DNA of 35,793 nucleotides from Bacillus sp. V59.32b (GTDB lineage Bacteria; Bacillota; Bacilli; Bacillales; DSM-1321): NCBI RefSeq assembly GCF_003429085.1, contig NZ_QVTC01000068.1:1-35793 (forward strand). The letters are read 5' to 3'. Of this stretch, positions 9,404-19,035 are shown one piece after another (position 1 is the stretch's first letter; each line of letters starts with the position of its first letter). The notes beneath the pieces were generated by a model, which saw only the letters and a program-made list of their open reading frames with translations, made no database searches and was not told the origin of the DNA. The position numbers were made by a program, and so were the translations under genes.

Positions 9404-11536
9404 CTATTCTGATTTAGGGAGCTCCGGATATTCGATCCTTGAGTGGAATATGCCATTCAATGTTTCGCAAAGTGATTGCTTGACAATTCCTAATTCTTTC
9501 ATCGTTATATCACACTCGTCAAATTGATGATCATTCAGTCGCTCATTGATAATTTTCTCAACGATTTCCACTATTTTCTCTGAAGTAGGACGAACCATTG
9601 ACCTGACAGCCGCCTCGACGCTGTCGGCAATGCCGATCACCGCAATCTCCTTCGTTTGTGCTTTCGGACCCGGATAGCGATACTCTTCCTCTTTAACATT
9701 TTCTCCTTGCTTTAAAGCTTTATGATAGAAAAATTTAAGCAGCGTTGTGCCGTGATGCTGTTCAGCAATATCGACAATCTCTTGCGGCATCTTGTGTTTC
9801 AGCAGCATTTCAGCACCATCAATGCTATGAGCAATAATGATATCCTTGCTGGTTGCCGGTGGTAGCCGGTCATGCGGATTCTCAATATTTATTTGGTTTT
9901 CGATAAAAAACTGCGGCCGCTTCGTCTTGCCTATATCATGATAATAACAGCCAACCCTTGCCAGCAGCCCATTCGCACCAATTGCTTCACAGGCAGAATC
10001 CGCAAGGTTTGCAACCATGACACTGTGATGATAGGTACCAGGTGCCTCCGTAAGGATCCTCCTGAGCAACGGATGGTTCGGATTTGAAAGTTCTAAAAGC
10101 TTTATCGAGGAAAGAATTCCAAACCCGGCTTCGAAAAATGGCAGCAACCCGATTGTCAGCACGGAAGAAGCCACGCCGGAAACAATAGCGGCTACCATGT
10201 AAAAGAGATATTCCATTCTAGAATAGTTTCCATCCATGATAAATAAGATGGAGAACAATAGAACGATATTGATCAGGGATAACAGCACCCCGGCCTGGAG
10301 GATTTTTGTCTTGGAATTATTCTTCGAAAGAATAACGATGGCCGCAAGCCCACTGAACATGATATAAAGCCCAATTGAGAAATCAAGGTTCCCTGAGACA
10401 TCCCCATTAAAAATGATCGCCCCGAATGCTCCTAAAATGATCGTGATTGCGGCTGCAAAACGTTCATTGAGCAAATTTTTGACCAGCATGGCTGCCATTG
10501 CAGCAGGAAAATAAAATCCAAGATCACTGTATTGAAGACTGGAGAAAACGCTGAATATCTTCATGACCAGAAGGGAAAGCACCAGCACGATACTGAGCAT
10601 GAGCATCTGGGTGACCTTTCTCTCATCCGAATTATGACTCAGATAAAAATAATAGAACAGCGCACTCATGATTAGCGTGATAAACAGAAATAAACCAAGA
10701 AAAGGAACGACAGTATTATCATTATCAAGAAATCCGGCAAGTTCCAGCTGACGGTATACTTCCCGGTCGATCAGCTGTCCTTCCTCGACAATGATTTGCC
10801 CCTGAAGAATTTTGGCCGGTTCAACAGATTCCACAGCCTTTGTCCGCTGTTCTTCAGTTTGATCCTTGTCAAAAAATACGTTCTGAATGATCGCATACCG
10901 GGCCAGTGCAATCGAAGCATTTTTCAACTCGTTCTCAAGGCTTGTATACTTTAACTCTTCTTCTGCCTGCTTTTTTGCGTTTTCTACATCAGCAGCCGTG
11001 ATCCTCTCTGTCATTACATTGTTGACGGCTGTGATTGTCAGATCCTTTGAGATTCGGAGATTGTTCTCTTTAGCTTTGACAAGTGCGGGAAAAACAGATT
11101 CTGGGATGTCGTTATTAACCTCATCCGTAAGCTTTTCTTTTAGCATGGCAACCATTTCATCCGTGCTTTTCGCTTCGCTGTCCCCATCTTCCTCCGGACT
11201 CGTTTCTTGCTTGACTTCCAATGCAGAATCGAAAATCGAAGCGATCAAATCGACTTTGTTTTGGGCATATTCTTCTTTTAACGTATAAACATCCGCAACC
11301 TGACTGATAATTTCTTCTTTTTCCTGCTCTGTTTTATATGTATCCTCAACCGTTTTCGTCGCCCTGATTGTCTGTTCCGCTGGCTTCAAAAGTTCTACTT
11401 TCACTTCCTCGGGCTTGACATTGGAATACATCATCAAATAAGCAAAAATACCGAGAATAACAAAAAGCAAAACTTGAAAAAAACGATTATTGAGCAAATT
11501 TTTCAGCCTGTTCAGATTCGTCTGTAAAAAATTCAA
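9404..11536 (-). CDS. pgpH: Membrane HD-domain c-di-AMP phosphodiesterase PgpH
   Basis: This 710-residue protein has one N-terminal membrane helix (about 20-37), a large extracellular 7TMR-HDED domain, several membrane helices (about 277-470), and a cytosolic HD domain. The HD motifs are visible: H503-H504 in [12 protein letters not shown]533-D534 in YYHDIGK, and later IIIAHS and EQHHG. Family members hydrolyse the second messenger c-di-AMP. The start is TTG 11536 after GGAGGGGG. The gene lies about 180 bp past phoH, beyond a terminator, so it probably heads its own unit. Confidence 0.95.
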   Translation of the reverse strand: MNFLQTNLNRLKNLLNNRFFQVLLFVILGIFAYLMMYSNVKPEEVKVELLKPAEQTIRATKTVEDTYKTEQEKEEIISQVADVYTLKEEYAQNKVDLIASIFDSALEVKQETSPEEDGDSEAKSTDEMVAMLKEKLTDEVNNDIPESVFPALVKAKENNLRISKDLTITAVNNVMTERITAADVENAKKQAEEELKYTSLENELKNASIALARYAIIQNVFFDKDQTEEQRTKAVESVEPAKILQGQIIVEEGQLIDREVYRQLELAGFLDNDNTVVPFLGLFLFITLIMSALFYYFYLSHNSDERKVTQMLMLSIVLVLSLLVMKIFSVFSSLQYSDLGFYFPAAMAAMLVKNLLNERFAAAITIILGAFGAIIFNGDVSGNLDFSIGLYIMFSGLAAIVILSKNNSKTKILQAGVLLSLINIVLLFSILFIMDGNYSRMEYLFYMVAAIVSGVASSVLTIGLLPFFEAGFGILSSIKLLELSNPNHPLLRRILTEAPGTYHHSVMVANLADSACEAIGANGLLARVGCYYHDIGKTKRPQFFIENQINIENPHDRLPPATSKDIIIAHSIDGAEMLLKHKMPQEIVDIAEQHHGTTLLKFFYHKALKQGENVKEEEYRYPGPKAQTKEIAVIGIADSVEAAVRSMVRPTSEKIVEIVEKIINERLNDHQFDECDITMKELGIVKQSLCETLNGIFHSRIEYPELPKSE

Positions 11537-11673
11537 ATTTCCCCCTCCTCATAGAAAAGCGGAAGCACCATGGACAGTACTGAACAAGAGTCGTTCATAT
11601 GCGATACATGAATGCATAATCTAATTATGTAAAATATAACAGTTTTCCAACCAACTTGTCATCCTGTTATCCA

Positions 11674-11706
11674 ATAAATAAAGAAAACCGCCCAAGAATA
11701 AGGCGG
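11674..11706 (-). terminator. Rho-independent terminator after phoH
   Basis: The minus strand shows CCGCC (11706-11702) pairing with GGCGG (11692-11688), followed by TTTTCTTTATTTATT. It lies 15 bp past the phoH stop and separates the yqfC-yqfD-phoH unit from pgpH. Confidence 0.75.
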
Positions 11707-11720
11707 AATCCGGTACCAAA

Positions 11721-12683
11721 TTATTCATTTGAATTTTCATAAGCCGTAATGATTCTCGCAACGAGAGGGTGTCTGACAACATCGCTTTGTTCCAAATAGA
11801 TAAAAGAAAGACCTGATACACCATTCAAAATGTCTGCCGCGGCGTTCAGTCCTGACTTGACCCCTTTGGGTAGGTCGATTTGAGTGCGATCCCCCGTAAT
11901 GACCATTTTGGAGCCAAAGCCCAGCCGGGTTAAGAACATCTTCATTTGCGCCTGAGTCGTATTTTGCGCCTCATCCAAAATGACAAAAGCATCATCAAGA
12001 GTCCTACCCCTCATATAAGCAAGAGGTGCAATTTCGATCACCCCTCGCTCAATAAGCCTCTGGGTATGCTCCATACCTAAAAGGTCATGGAGAGCATCAT
12101 ATAGCGGTCTTAAGTATGGATCTACTTTTTCCTTCAAATCGCCCGGCAAAAATCCAAGGCTTTCCCCGGCTTCCACAGCCGGCCTCGTTAAGATAATCCG
12201 CTTTACCTGGCCGTTTTTTAAAGCATTGACGGCCATAACTACGGCAAGATACGTTTTCCCTGTTCCGGCAGGACCGACCCCAAAAACAAGATCGCTTTTT
12301 TTAATCGCCGAAATATATTGGCGCTGTCCCAGTGTCTTAACGCGAATGGTTTTTCCCTTTGCCGTCTTCGCGATTTCTTCTTCATATAGTTCATGGAAAT
12401 ATTCCAATGTGCCTTTTTTTGAAAGCTCGATCGCGTATATAACATCCCGGGAACTGATATGAATCCCTTTCCGGACTACAGCCAGTAATTCTTTCAGAAT
12501 ATTTTCAGCATGGATGGCATTTTCAAGCTCACCTGCTATGGAAATCCCTTCCCCACGGGTGATAACGGATACATGAAGCTCATCCTCGAGCACTTTCACA
12601 TTAGAATCAGCATTCCCGAGTAATGCCAGTGCTTCGTTAGGCGATTCAATTTCTAGTTCTATTACTTTAAGGTCTTCTGGCAT
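11721..12683 (-). CDS. phoH: PhoH family ATPase
   Basis: This 320-residue cytosolic protein of the PhoH P-loop family has Walker A GPAGTGKT at residues 137-144, and a downstream FVILDEAQN segment gives the Walker B motif. The N-terminal ~110 residues are a KH-like extension typical of the Bacillus form. The precise biological role is not settled; an RNA-related ATPase or helicase function is proposed for the family. It starts 3 bp after the yqfD stop and is probably co-expressed with yqfC and yqfD. Confidence 0.94.
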   Translation of the reverse strand: MPEDLKVIELEIESPNEALALLGNADSNVKVLEDELHVSVITRGEGISIAGELENAIHAENILKELLAVVRKGIHISSRDVIYAIELSKKGTLEYFHELYEEEIAKTAKGKTIRVKTLGQRQYISAIKKSDLVFGVGPAGTGKTYLAVVMAVNALKNGQVKRIILTRPAVEAGESLGFLPGDLKEKVDPYLRPLYDALHDLLGMEHTQRLIERGVIEIAPLAYMRGRTLDDAFVILDEAQNTTQAQMKMFLTRLGFGSKMVITGDRTQIDLPKGVKSGLNAAADILNGVSGLSFIYLEQSDVVRHPLVARIITAYENSNE

Positions 12684-12686
12684 TCG

Positions 12687-13874
12687 TTAGTCTCCTTGAA
12701 TGATTGGTTGTCCTGTTGCGATATCTTCTAGAACCTGATAATGAATTGTTAATCTAACTTTACCATTCTGATTGCTTACGTGCAAAATTTTTTCTCCGAT
12801 TATTTCAGCATCATCCGGCAATTGTTTCTTCAGGTTCGCTTTTCCCATTTTTCTTGCTTCAATGTAAGCTTCTTGTTCAGAATACTTGCGGACGATTTCA
12901 TCCTTGCTTCTTTTCGTAGCGGTTTTATAAGCAATCGGCAGCTCCCATTGCAGAAAGCGTAACGGCCTTACCGTAATATCATTCTCATATTGTTTGTATC
13001 CGGGATCATTAAAGCCCCAAATTGGAATCGACGCTTTTCCGAATGCAACATAATGCTTGGTCTTCTCATCTCCGCTAAATACCGAGAAAGTGGAATCCAA
13101 AGGAACTTCTACGGTTGATTTATACCACGTTTCACCCATGATTACACCTTTAGCAGATACAATCTTCTGGCTATCCTCGTTTCCAATGACGCCGGAAACG
13201 AGCAACTGCCCCTTATTTACATAATCATTCACTTTTATAATAGGTTGTCCTTTTTCAACAAACATATCAGCGACAACGGCTTTTTTCTTAGCCACAAGAT
13301 GTCGTGGCGATATCTGTTTTACAGCCTTCGGTTGGTTTTTTTCGACTACCTTTAAATGGTAGGTTGTCCCTTTTAACTCAACACCTATCCACGTTACAGC
13401 GCCAATATTATCGGTGAGCTTGCGCTGGATGGTATCCACATCATTCAGTAAGAATTGGATTTTTCCGATTTTAACACCAAGGTTATCCAGTTCTTTACGT
13501 ATGGCATATTCGGTCTCTGGGTCTGCATCATGTACCTGAATGCCCCATACCATATTTGAGAGAACAAATATGCATAGTAAAAAAGCCAGGCTGCCGGCCA
13601 AAAAACCGCTGTTTTTCAACAGCCTTTTAATCAGGAAAGGCCCACCTTTCCCATAGATGAACGTCACCTTGCAATGACTTTCCCTAACGGTTTCACGCAG
13701 CTTGGATACCTCTCTTAAATCAATGCAGAAAACAACCGACTCTGTACCGGCACGTTTCACATCCCAAACGTGGACGCCTCTTCTCGTAAGGGAATTGATA
13801 AGCCTTTCCGTACCCTTCCCATTTGCCTTCACTTTTACATAGCCTGTATAAAAGCTGGTCCATTGGTTCTTCAT
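12687..13874 (-). CDS. yqfD: Sporulation protein YqfD
   Basis: This 395-residue YqfD family membrane protein is needed for normal sporulation in B. subtilis, where it is made in the mother cell. It has one clear membrane helix (about residues 85-105) after a basic N-terminal domain, then a long extracytoplasmic part. I start at ATG 13874, preceded by GGGAGG at 6 bases. A reading seven codons longer has no good binding site. It lies 17 bp after yqfC and 3 bp before phoH. The molecular function is not known. Confidence 0.93.
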   Translation of the reverse strand: MKNQWTSFYTGYVKVKANGKGTERLINSLTRRGVHVWDVKRAGTESVVFCIDLREVSKLRETVRESHCKVTFIYGKGGPFLIKRLLKNSGFLAGSLAFLLCIFVLSNMVWGIQVHDADPETEYAIRKELDNLGVKIGKIQFLLNDVDTIQRKLTDNIGAVTWIGVELKGTTYHLKVVEKNQPKAVKQISPRHLVAKKKAVVADMFVEKGQPIIKVNDYVNKGQLLVSGVIGNEDSQKIVSAKGVIMGETWYKSTVEVPLDSTFSVFSGDEKTKHYVAFGKASIPIWGFNDPGYKQYENDITVRPLRFLQWELPIAYKTATKRSKDEIVRKYSEQEAYIEARKMGKANLKKQLPDDAEIIGEKILHVSNQNGKVRLTIHYQVLEDIATGQPIIQGD

Positions 13875-13891
13875 GGGTTTCCTCCCGATCC

Positions 13892-14176
13892 TCACTCTTT
13901 TATAAAATAGACTTGATCGATTTTTCCTTGAAGCATGATTTCTTCAGGCAAAATCGTTTTAATGACAAATTCATTTCCCCTTATCAAGAGCTGGCCCTTT
14001 TTCAGCATCAGCCTTACTTCTGTATCTGTAAAGGCAAGCAAGCCCCTGTGGTTTTCAATATAAATATGTAATTGGCCAATCATCGTGATTCTTGGCAGGT
14101 CCATCATGACATCCTGCGGAAGGTCCATCGTCTTCACAAACAGTTTTTTTATGTTTTGTCTCCACTTTGACGCCAT
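13892..14176 (-). CDS. yqfC: Sporulation protein YqfC (YabP/YqfC family)
   Basis: This 94-residue YabP/YqfC family protein carries the typical RITMIGQLHIYIENHRGLL core. It is thought to act with YqfD in the mother cell. I choose ATG 14176, with the purine block GGGGGG about 10 bases before it. An in-frame ATG at 14197 (MKGGSFF...) lies inside the hairpin arm and lacks a binding site. The binding site of the chosen start forms part of the 3' arm of a strong hairpin. See the regulatory feature at 14177-14226. Confidence 0.93.
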   Translation of the reverse strand: MASKWRQNIKKLFVKTMDLPQDVMMDLPRITMIGQLHIYIENHRGLLAFTDTEVRLMLKKGQLLIRGNEFVIKTILPEEIMLQGKIDQVYFIKE

Positions 14177-14226
14177 AAAAAAAGAACCCCCCTTCATCTC
14201 AAATGTATGAAATGAAAAGGAGTTCT
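14177..14226 (-). promoter_or_regulatory. Terminator-like hairpin with a sigma-E type -10 in its loop, in front of yqfC
   Basis: On the minus strand AGAACTCCTTTTCAT (14226-14212) pairs along all 15 bases with ATGAAGGGGGGTTCT (14197-14183), using three G-U pairs. Six to seven T residues follow and run directly into the yqfC ATG. It should therefore end transcripts from the nfeD-floA-yqfB unit and hide the yqfC binding site. The 14-base loop contains CATACATT (14209-14202), a full match to the sigma-E -10 consensus; the -35 is weak. A transcript from it would begin near 14195, without the 5' arm. The hairpin is certain; the promoter is inference. Confidence 0.65.
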
Positions 14227-14299
14227 AGAACTGAAATGGCGCTAGGCGCTGGAGCCGGACACCAGTATTCATTGAAAAAGTAATAATTCTCTATCTATG

Positions 14300-14752
14300 C
14301 TATCTTCTCTTATTGACCTTCGATTTTGGCGGGCCAAGCACTTCAGCCATGATAATGCCGTCGACTAGTTTTTGCCGGTCAAACTTAAGATCCGGCTTAT
14401 AGATAGGGCTTTGGCTATCATCAATAGAATCCTGATAAAAAACAGGACTTTTCCTGACTTCAGATAGCTTCTGTTCGGTAATCTCCCGCGCTTGCTGGAG
14501 CTTGACCTCTATCTCATTAGGCACTTTCTTTTCTTGTATGTTTTTGCGCGAAATCGGTTTCGGTTTCTGTTCTTCCGGAAAATATTCGCCGAGCGTTTCT
14601 TTAATAACCTCCGGGATTCTCTTTCTCTTTGCTTCTCCATCGGAGGATTCAGGCTTTTTCCTCCCGAGAAGGGAAGAAATAATCCCAATCACGACAACCG
14701 CAATGATCGGGTTGCTAAATAACCATCCTATTATTTCATTTAAAGCATCCAT
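14300..14752 (-). CDS. yqfB: YqfB-like small membrane-anchored protein
   Basis: This is a 150-residue protein with one N-terminal hydrophobic segment (about residues 7-28, in NPIIAVVVIGIISSLL) and then a charged, probably flexible cytosolic tail. It ends in a more conserved-looking block, FDRQKLVDGIIMAEVLGPPK. Position after floA and the N-terminal pattern match YqfB of the B. subtilis yqeZ-yqfA-yqfB operon. The function is unknown; an accessory role with FloA is plausible. Bases 14227-14299 downstream hold GGCGCTAGGCGCTGGAGCC, resembling a common Bacillaceae intergenic motif. Confidence 0.8.
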   Translation of the reverse strand: MDALNEIIGWLFSNPIIAVVVIGIISSLLGRKKPESSDGEAKRKRIPEVIKETLGEYFPEEQKPKPISRKNIQEKKVPNEIEVKLQQAREITEQKLSEVRKSPVFYQDSIDDSQSPIYKPDLKFDRQKLVDGIIMAEVLGPPKSKVNKRR

Positions 14753-14784
14753 TCAAGTCCTCCTTTCGGAGATCCAACCATCAA

Positions 14785-15777
14785 TTATTTTTTGTCTTTT
14801 GGATCATTAGACATCTTGCCAATGGAATCACGCATACCTGTATCCGCAGATATGTTTTGTAAATTCATATAATCCATGACACCCATATTTCCTGATTTCA
14901 AAGCGTCTGCCATCGCTAATGGAACCTCTGCTTCGGCTTGGACAACCTTCGCCCTCATTTCCTGAACCTTCGCTACCATTTCCTGTTCCTGGGCAACAGC
15001 CATCGCACGACGTTCTTCAGCTTTCGCTTGAGCGATCTTTTTATCGGCTTCTGCCTGGTCAGTCTGCAATATGGCTCCGATGTTCTTGCCGATATCAACG
15101 TCCGCAATATCAATCGAAAGAATTTCAAAGGCAGTTCCCGCATCAAGCCCTTTGGATAAGACAGTTCTGGAAATCATATCTGGGTTTTCGAGTACTTTTT
15201 TATGATTATCAGCGGATCCGATCGTGGATACGATACCTTCACCGACACGGGCAATAATCGTTTCCTCTCCTGCTCCACCTACTAAGCGTTCGATGTTGGC
15301 GCGGACTGTAATCCTCGCCTTCGCCTTTACTTCAATACCATCCATCGCTACACCGGAAATAAACGGTGTTTCGATTACTTTTGGATTTACACTCATTTGC
15401 ACCGCTTGGAGCACATCACGTCCAGCCAGGTCAATTGCAGCACTTCTTTCAAATGTCAACTCAATATTGGCACGCTGGGCGGCAATCAAGGCATTCACGA
15501 CGCGGTCGACATTACCTCCTGCCAAGTAATGGCTTTCAAGCTGGTTCGTTGTAACATCGAGTCCCGCTTTATGAGCTTTAATCAACGGATTCACTACACG
15601 GCTCGGGATGACGCGCCTTAACCTCATCCCCACTAATGTAAAGATGCTGACTTTTACGCCTGCTGCCAACGCTGAAATCCATAGCGCGATCGGCACAAAA
15701 GTCAAAAATACGGCCAGTACGATAATACCCGCAATAATTGCTAAAATTAAGAGTACAGTTGCTGAAGTCATTTCCAT
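14785..15777 (-). CDS. floA: Flotillin-like protein FloA
   Basis: This 330-residue FloA is a scaffold of bacterial functional membrane microdomains. It has an N-terminal membrane-associating hydrophobic segment (about residues 5-30), the PHB-like domain, and a C-terminal coiled-coil region rich in QAEA/KAEE motifs. The length and sequence are typical. It lies 23 bp after nfeD, and the pair is a standard NfeD-flotillin operon. A sigma-W promoter upstream of nfeD suggests induction by cell-envelope stress. Confidence 0.96.
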   Translation of the reverse strand: MEMTSATVLLILAIIAGIIVLAVFLTFVPIALWISALAAGVKVSIFTLVGMRLRRVIPSRVVNPLIKAHKAGLDVTTNQLESHYLAGGNVDRVVNALIAAQRANIELTFERSAAIDLAGRDVLQAVQMSVNPKVIETPFISGVAMDGIEVKAKARITVRANIERLVGGAGEETIIARVGEGIVSTIGSADNHKKVLENPDMISRTVLSKGLDAGTAFEILSIDIADVDIGKNIGAILQTDQAEADKKIAQAKAEERRAMAVAQEQEMVAKVQEMRAKVVQAEAEVPLAMADALKSGNMGVMDYMNLQNISADTGMRDSIGKMSNDPKDKK

Positions 15778-15800
15778 TTTCTTTCCTCCAATTACAAAAG

Positions 15801-17111
15801 TTATTTCAATTCCCTGACGACGATGCGTGCTCCTTCAGTCTTAATAATCTTTACCAGAGCACCTTTATGGATAAAGCTTCCTTCCGTCACTACATCCACA
15901 CGTTCATCATCAATCAGCACAGTCCCCGACGGCCTTAAATCCGTCAAGGCCTCACCTTGCTTCCCAACCAGCTCCAATCGATTCTGGTTGGACACATAGC
16001 CTTTTTCAGTATTCGTCGAGTCCGTTAATATCATCTTTTTAAAAAATCTCATTTTCTTACCAAACACCTTTACGAATAGAATAGAAACCAGAATGGATGC
16101 TATCAGGGCAATCAATAGTGATATCGTCATGTTAACAGGGTCCCCTGTTGCCATAAACAAGCTTGCTATCACAGCCAGCAACCCGAGTGCCCCGATAATG
16201 CCACCGGGAACAATAAATTCCAGCATAATCAAAATGATTCCGATCACAAACAATCCGATGGCTTCATAGCCGGCAAGCCCAGCGACGAGATGTCCATAAA
16301 AGAACAATACGAAAGCGGTTATCCCTGTGATGCCCGCAATCCCGAATCCAGGTGTGAACAATTCAATAATGATGGCAATACTCGCAATAGTCAATAGCAG
16401 CGGTATCACGAATGGATTGGTTAGAAAACGCGCCAATTTTTCGGAAAAGGTTTCATTAATGGATCGGATATCGGCGCCTTCCATTCCCAGCTCTGCAATC
16501 AGGGCTGATGTCGACGAGACCGTTCCTTCGCTGTAACCCACTTTTTCAGCAGCCGCAGCGGTTAACGTCAATAGCTTGCCTTCCTCGGCCTCATATTCTG
16601 GGAGATTAACACCCTCCTCAGCCATAGCCCGGGCATACAATGGATCACGTCCATTTTGATCGGCCGCCGTCTCCATGGCAGCTATCCAGTACGATTGCGC
16701 TTTCTTATCCGCCATGTTCCCCGCTCCATCAATGACCGCGGCTGATCCCATTGTCGCGTTTGGAACCATATAGATCTCATCGGCATTCAAAGAAATGTAA
16801 GCCCCGGCGGAAAGGGCACGATTATTCACAAAGGCCACTGTTTTAACGGATGTTTCACCGAGCAGCTTACCAATTTCACCGGCTGCATCAACCGCCCCGC
16901 CAGGTGTATTAATATCAAAGATCACAAGATCCGCATTATTTTCCTCCGCGGTTTCAAGTGCCCTGCTTAAAAAGGCGTGCAGCCCCTTTTCGACTGTTTC
17001 TTCTATTGGGACGACATACACGAGTTCATCTTTTGCTGATGAGTGATCAGGCATAATCATGAAGGCGAGCATGAGCACGATAAATACTGCTGTTGATTGC
17101 CAAATCCGCAA
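15801..17111 (-). CDS. yqeZ: NfeD family membrane serine protease-like protein (YqeZ)
   Basis: This 436-residue NfeD protein has a signal peptide or signal anchor (residues 1-26, ending HSSA), a ClpP-like domain, about four to five membrane helices (230-340), and a C-terminal OB-fold NfeD domain. The catalytic Ser is probably S101 in RALSAGAYI and the Lys K137, by comparison with the family's Ser-Lys dyad. The start is TTG 17111, seven bases after GGAGG. The start region forms a small hairpin (17110-17125). It leads the operon with floA and yqfB. Confidence 0.95.
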   Translation of the reverse strand: MRIWQSTAVFIVLMLAFMIMPDHSSAKDELVYVVPIEETVEKGLHAFLSRALETAEENNADLVIFDINTPGGAVDAAGEIGKLLGETSVKTVAFVNNRALSAGAYISLNADEIYMVPNATMGSAAVIDGAGNMADKKAQSYWIAAMETAADQNGRDPLYARAMAEEGVNLPEYEAEEGKLLTLTAAAAEKVGYSEGTVSSTSALIAELGMEGADIRSINETFSEKLARFLTNPFVIPLLLTIASIAIIIELFTPGFGIAGITGITAFVLFFYGHLVAGLAGYEAIGLFVIGIILIMLEFIVPGGIIGALGLLAVIASLFMATGDPVNMTISLLIALIASILVSILFVKVFGKKMRFFKKMILTDSTNTEKGYVSNQNRLELVGKQGEALTDLRPSGTVLIDDERVDVVTEGSFIHKGALVKIIKTEGARIVVRELK

Positions 17112-17125
17112 GGAGATTCCTCCTT
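17110..17125 (-). promoter_or_regulatory. Hairpin over the nfeD ribosome binding site
   Basis: On the minus strand AAGGAG-GAAT-CTCCTT is a 6-bp stem with a 4-base loop. It contains the Shine-Dalgarno bases and the first two bases of the TTG start codon. If it folds, initiation would be limited. It may also be chance, since it is short. Confidence 0.4.
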
Positions 17126-17153
17126 TCTCATTTTTACCATTCTATCTTCTTCA

Positions 17154-17179
17154 TACGTATGTATTACAAAAAGGTTTCA
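17154..17179 (-). promoter_or_regulatory. Sigma-W promoter of nfeD-floA-yqfB
   Basis: The minus strand reads TGAAAC (17179-17174), a 16-bp spacer, then CGTA (17157-17154). This is a perfect match to the sigma-W consensus. The B. subtilis orthologous operon is a known sigma-W target, so both sequence and context agree. Confidence 0.88.
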
Positions 17180-17217
17180 GTCCGGTGTAAAAAAGATTAC
17201 AGATGAACAAGGATTAA

Positions 17218-17254
17218 GTAAAAAACCGCAAGCAAAGTAACTTGCCTGCGGTTT
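17218..17254 (-). terminator. Rho-independent terminator after yqeY
   Basis: AACCGCA (17224-17230) pairs with TGCGGTT (17247-17253), extended by GCAA/TTGC further in. It is followed on the minus strand by a T run (17218-17225). It closes rpsU-yqeY. Confidence 0.8.
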
Positions 17255-17265
17255 AGGTTTCGAGC

Positions 17266-17712
17266 TTATGATAGATGTTGTTGTACTAATTTGTTGACGA
17301 CGGTACCATCAGCCTTGCCCTTTACTTTGGGCATCAAGGCTCCCATAACTCTTCCCATATCAGCTTTCGAGGAAGCATTCACTTCTTCAATCGTTTGTTT
17401 AACGATTGTCGTAAGTTCCTCTTCTGAAAGCTGTTCCGGCATATATGCCTCAACGTAGCCTAATTCGGTACGGATTTTATCAACGAGATCGACTCTTCCT
17501 GCATTTTCAAACTCTTGGAGGGAATCTTTGCGTTGTTTTACTTCGCGAGAAAGCACTGTCAATTCTTCCTCTTCAGTTAAATCCTGTTTTCCGGCTTTAA
17601 TGCCTTCGTTTTGAAGGGCAGCCTTCACCATACGGATCACAGAGAGTTTATCCTTTTCCTTGTTCTTCATCGCTTGTTTCATATCACTATTTAAACGCTC
17701 GAGAAGACTCAT
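17266..17712 (-). CDS. yqeY: GatB/YqeY domain protein
   Basis: This 148-residue protein consists of a YqeY domain, related to the tRNA-binding tail of GatB, the amidotransferase subunit. The N terminus ([19 protein letters not shown]) and [18 protein letters not shown] near the end are typical. Tail-specific tRNA interaction is inferred from the family; its own role is unproven. It follows rpsU by 15 bp, and both are ended by the terminator at 17218-17254. Confidence 0.95.
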   Translation of the reverse strand: MSLLERLNSDMKQAMKNKEKDKLSVIRMVKAALQNEGIKAGKQDLTEEEELTVLSREVKQRKDSLQEFENAGRVDLVDKIRTELGYVEAYMPEQLSEEELTTIVKQTIEEVNASSKADMGRVMGALMPKVKGKADGTVVNKLVQQHLS

Positions 17713-17727
17713 AAATTCAACCCTCTC

Positions 17728-17901
17728 TTAGAATTTACGTTTTCTTGCTGCCTCAGACTTTTTCTTGCGTTTTACGCTTGGCTTTTCATAAAACTCGCGC
17801 TTCCTTGCTTCCTGAAGCGATCCAGCTTTAGATACAGTACGTTTGAAACGACGAAGAGCATCTTCAAGCGATTCGTTTTTACGAACGACGGTTTTAGACA
17901 T
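17728..17901 (-). CDS. rpsU: 30S ribosomal protein S21
   Basis: This 57-residue S21 is a small basic protein of the 30S platform near the anti-Shine-Dalgarno region of 16S rRNA. It begins [20 protein letters not shown] and ends in a lysine-rich tail, as expected. The ATG at 17901 has GGAGGGAAAGAG in front of it; a nine-codon extension upstream is not needed. It has a strong sigma-A promoter and is followed by yqeY. Confidence 0.98.
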   Translation of the reverse strand: MSKTVVRKNESLEDALRRFKRTVSKAGSLQEARKREFYEKPSVKRKKKSEAARKRKF

Positions 17902-17970
17902 CTCTTTCCCTCCCTCCGAAAACAACACACTTACTCAAAGTTTACAACATGCTGTCACATGTACCTAGCA

Positions 17971-17999
17971 ATTATAATATAAGCATTATTTCAGGTCAA
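17971..17999 (-). promoter_or_regulatory. Sigma-A promoter of rpsU-yqeY
   Basis: The minus strand reads TTGACC (17999-17994), a 17-bp spacer and a perfect TATAAT (17976-17971). About 10 bp downstream, ACATG and CATGT (17947-17951 and 17958-17962) form an inverted repeat of unknown meaning near the start of the leader. Confidence 0.85.
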
Positions 18000-18070
18000 C
18001 TATATTATGATTTTAAATCAGACATGTCCCTGCCTCCGTGTCCATATGATAAGACAGGAGGGAGGGAAGG

Positions 18071-19003
18071 ATGATGACTGAGCTTATTCTCTTTGTTATA
18101 TATATATCTATTTTTTTAGCTGGCATGGCCGTTCTGCGCATAGGTTTATTTAATCTATCTGGGAAATCAATGACAGCGTTCCTCTCCAAGGTCACAAACA
18201 CCCCTCCGAAAGGCTTTATCGTCGGAGCGTTGATCACAGGACTCCTGCAAAGCAGCTCAGCTGTTATGGTGATGACTGTCGGCCTTGTTTCAGCGGGCAG
18301 TCTGACGTTTCCGCAAACCATCGGGATCATCCTGGGTTCGAACGTCGGTTCTACCTTTACGACTGAATTCATGACGTTTTCCGTTGAAAAATGGATCGTT
18401 CCCGGAGTGGTCGCAGGGGCACTATTGTGGTTCGTCCCAAAGGTTGTCTGCAAAAGCATCGGGACATCGATAATCGGACTTAGCGCTATTTTTGCGGCTA
18501 TGAATGGGTTCAAACAGTTGGCAGGGCCGATTTCCGCTTTTCCTTTCATCCAAAACCTGATACATAGTATGGAGCATTATACACTGCTCGCTGTATTAAC
18601 GGGTATAGCCGTTACTGCGATTATTCATTCAAGTTCCGTTACGATTGGAATTTCGATGAGTTTCCTATCAAGTGATGAATTGTCCGTATACGCGGCGATT
18701 GCAATGATGCTTGGTTCCAATATCGGCACGTGCATCACCGGTTATATGGCAAGCATCGGTTCGGGTGAGGAAGCCAAATTCACAGCATACGCCCATATTT
18801 GGCTAAATGTTCTCGGTGTTTTTGCCTTTATTCCGCTCATCCATCAGCTAGAAGGCTTAGCGGCTTACTTTACCGAAGATAAAGCGAAACAATTGGCCCA
18901 CGCCAGTGTTTTGTTCAATATTATCACGTCTATCATTGTTTTGCCGTTTTCTAGGCAGTTTGTGAGATTTATCCTTATCGTTCATAAGCGTTTAAAAGCA
19001 TGA
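18071..19003 (+). CDS. yqeW: Na/phosphate cotransporter family protein YqeW
   Basis: This 310-residue membrane protein is of the Na/Pi cotransporter type, with about eight hydrophobic segments. It is an inverted repeat of two halves, each with a serine-rich motif (QSSSA at 60-64 and HSSSV at 186-190) and a GSNVG/GSNIG motif. Family members take up phosphate with sodium; the substrate here is inferred. Two adjacent ATG codons (18071, 18074) follow GGAGGGAGGGAAGG. It is divergent from rpsU and convergent with deoC, sharing the hairpin at 19007-19031. Confidence 0.9.
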   Translation: MMTELILFVIYISIFLAGMAVLRIGLFNLSGKSMTAFLSKVTNTPPKGFIVGALITGLLQSSSAVMVMTVGLVSAGSLTFPQTIGIILGSNVGSTFTTEFMTFSVEKWIVPGVVAGALLWFVPKVVCKSIGTSIIGLSAIFAAMNGFKQLAGPISAFPFIQNLIHSMEHYTLLAVLTGIAVTAIIHSSSVTIGISMSFLSSDELSVYAAIAMMLGSNIGTCITGYMASIGSGEEAKFTAYAHIWLNVLGVFAFIPLIHQLEGLAAYFTEDKAKQLAHASVLFNIITSIIVLPFSRQFVRFILIVHKRLKA

Positions 19004-19031
19004 AAAAACGCCGGCAGCAAGAGCCGGCGTT
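19003..19031 (-). terminator. Rho-independent terminator between yqeW and deoC
   Basis: A 9-bp perfect stem, AACGCCGGC (19007-19015) with GCCGGCGTT (19023-19031), has a 7-base loop. On the minus strand it is followed by TTTTTT, so it ends deoC transcripts. It begins right at the yqeW stop, and may also end that transcript, although the plus-strand T tail is poor. Confidence 0.85.
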
Positions 19032-19035
19032 AATC

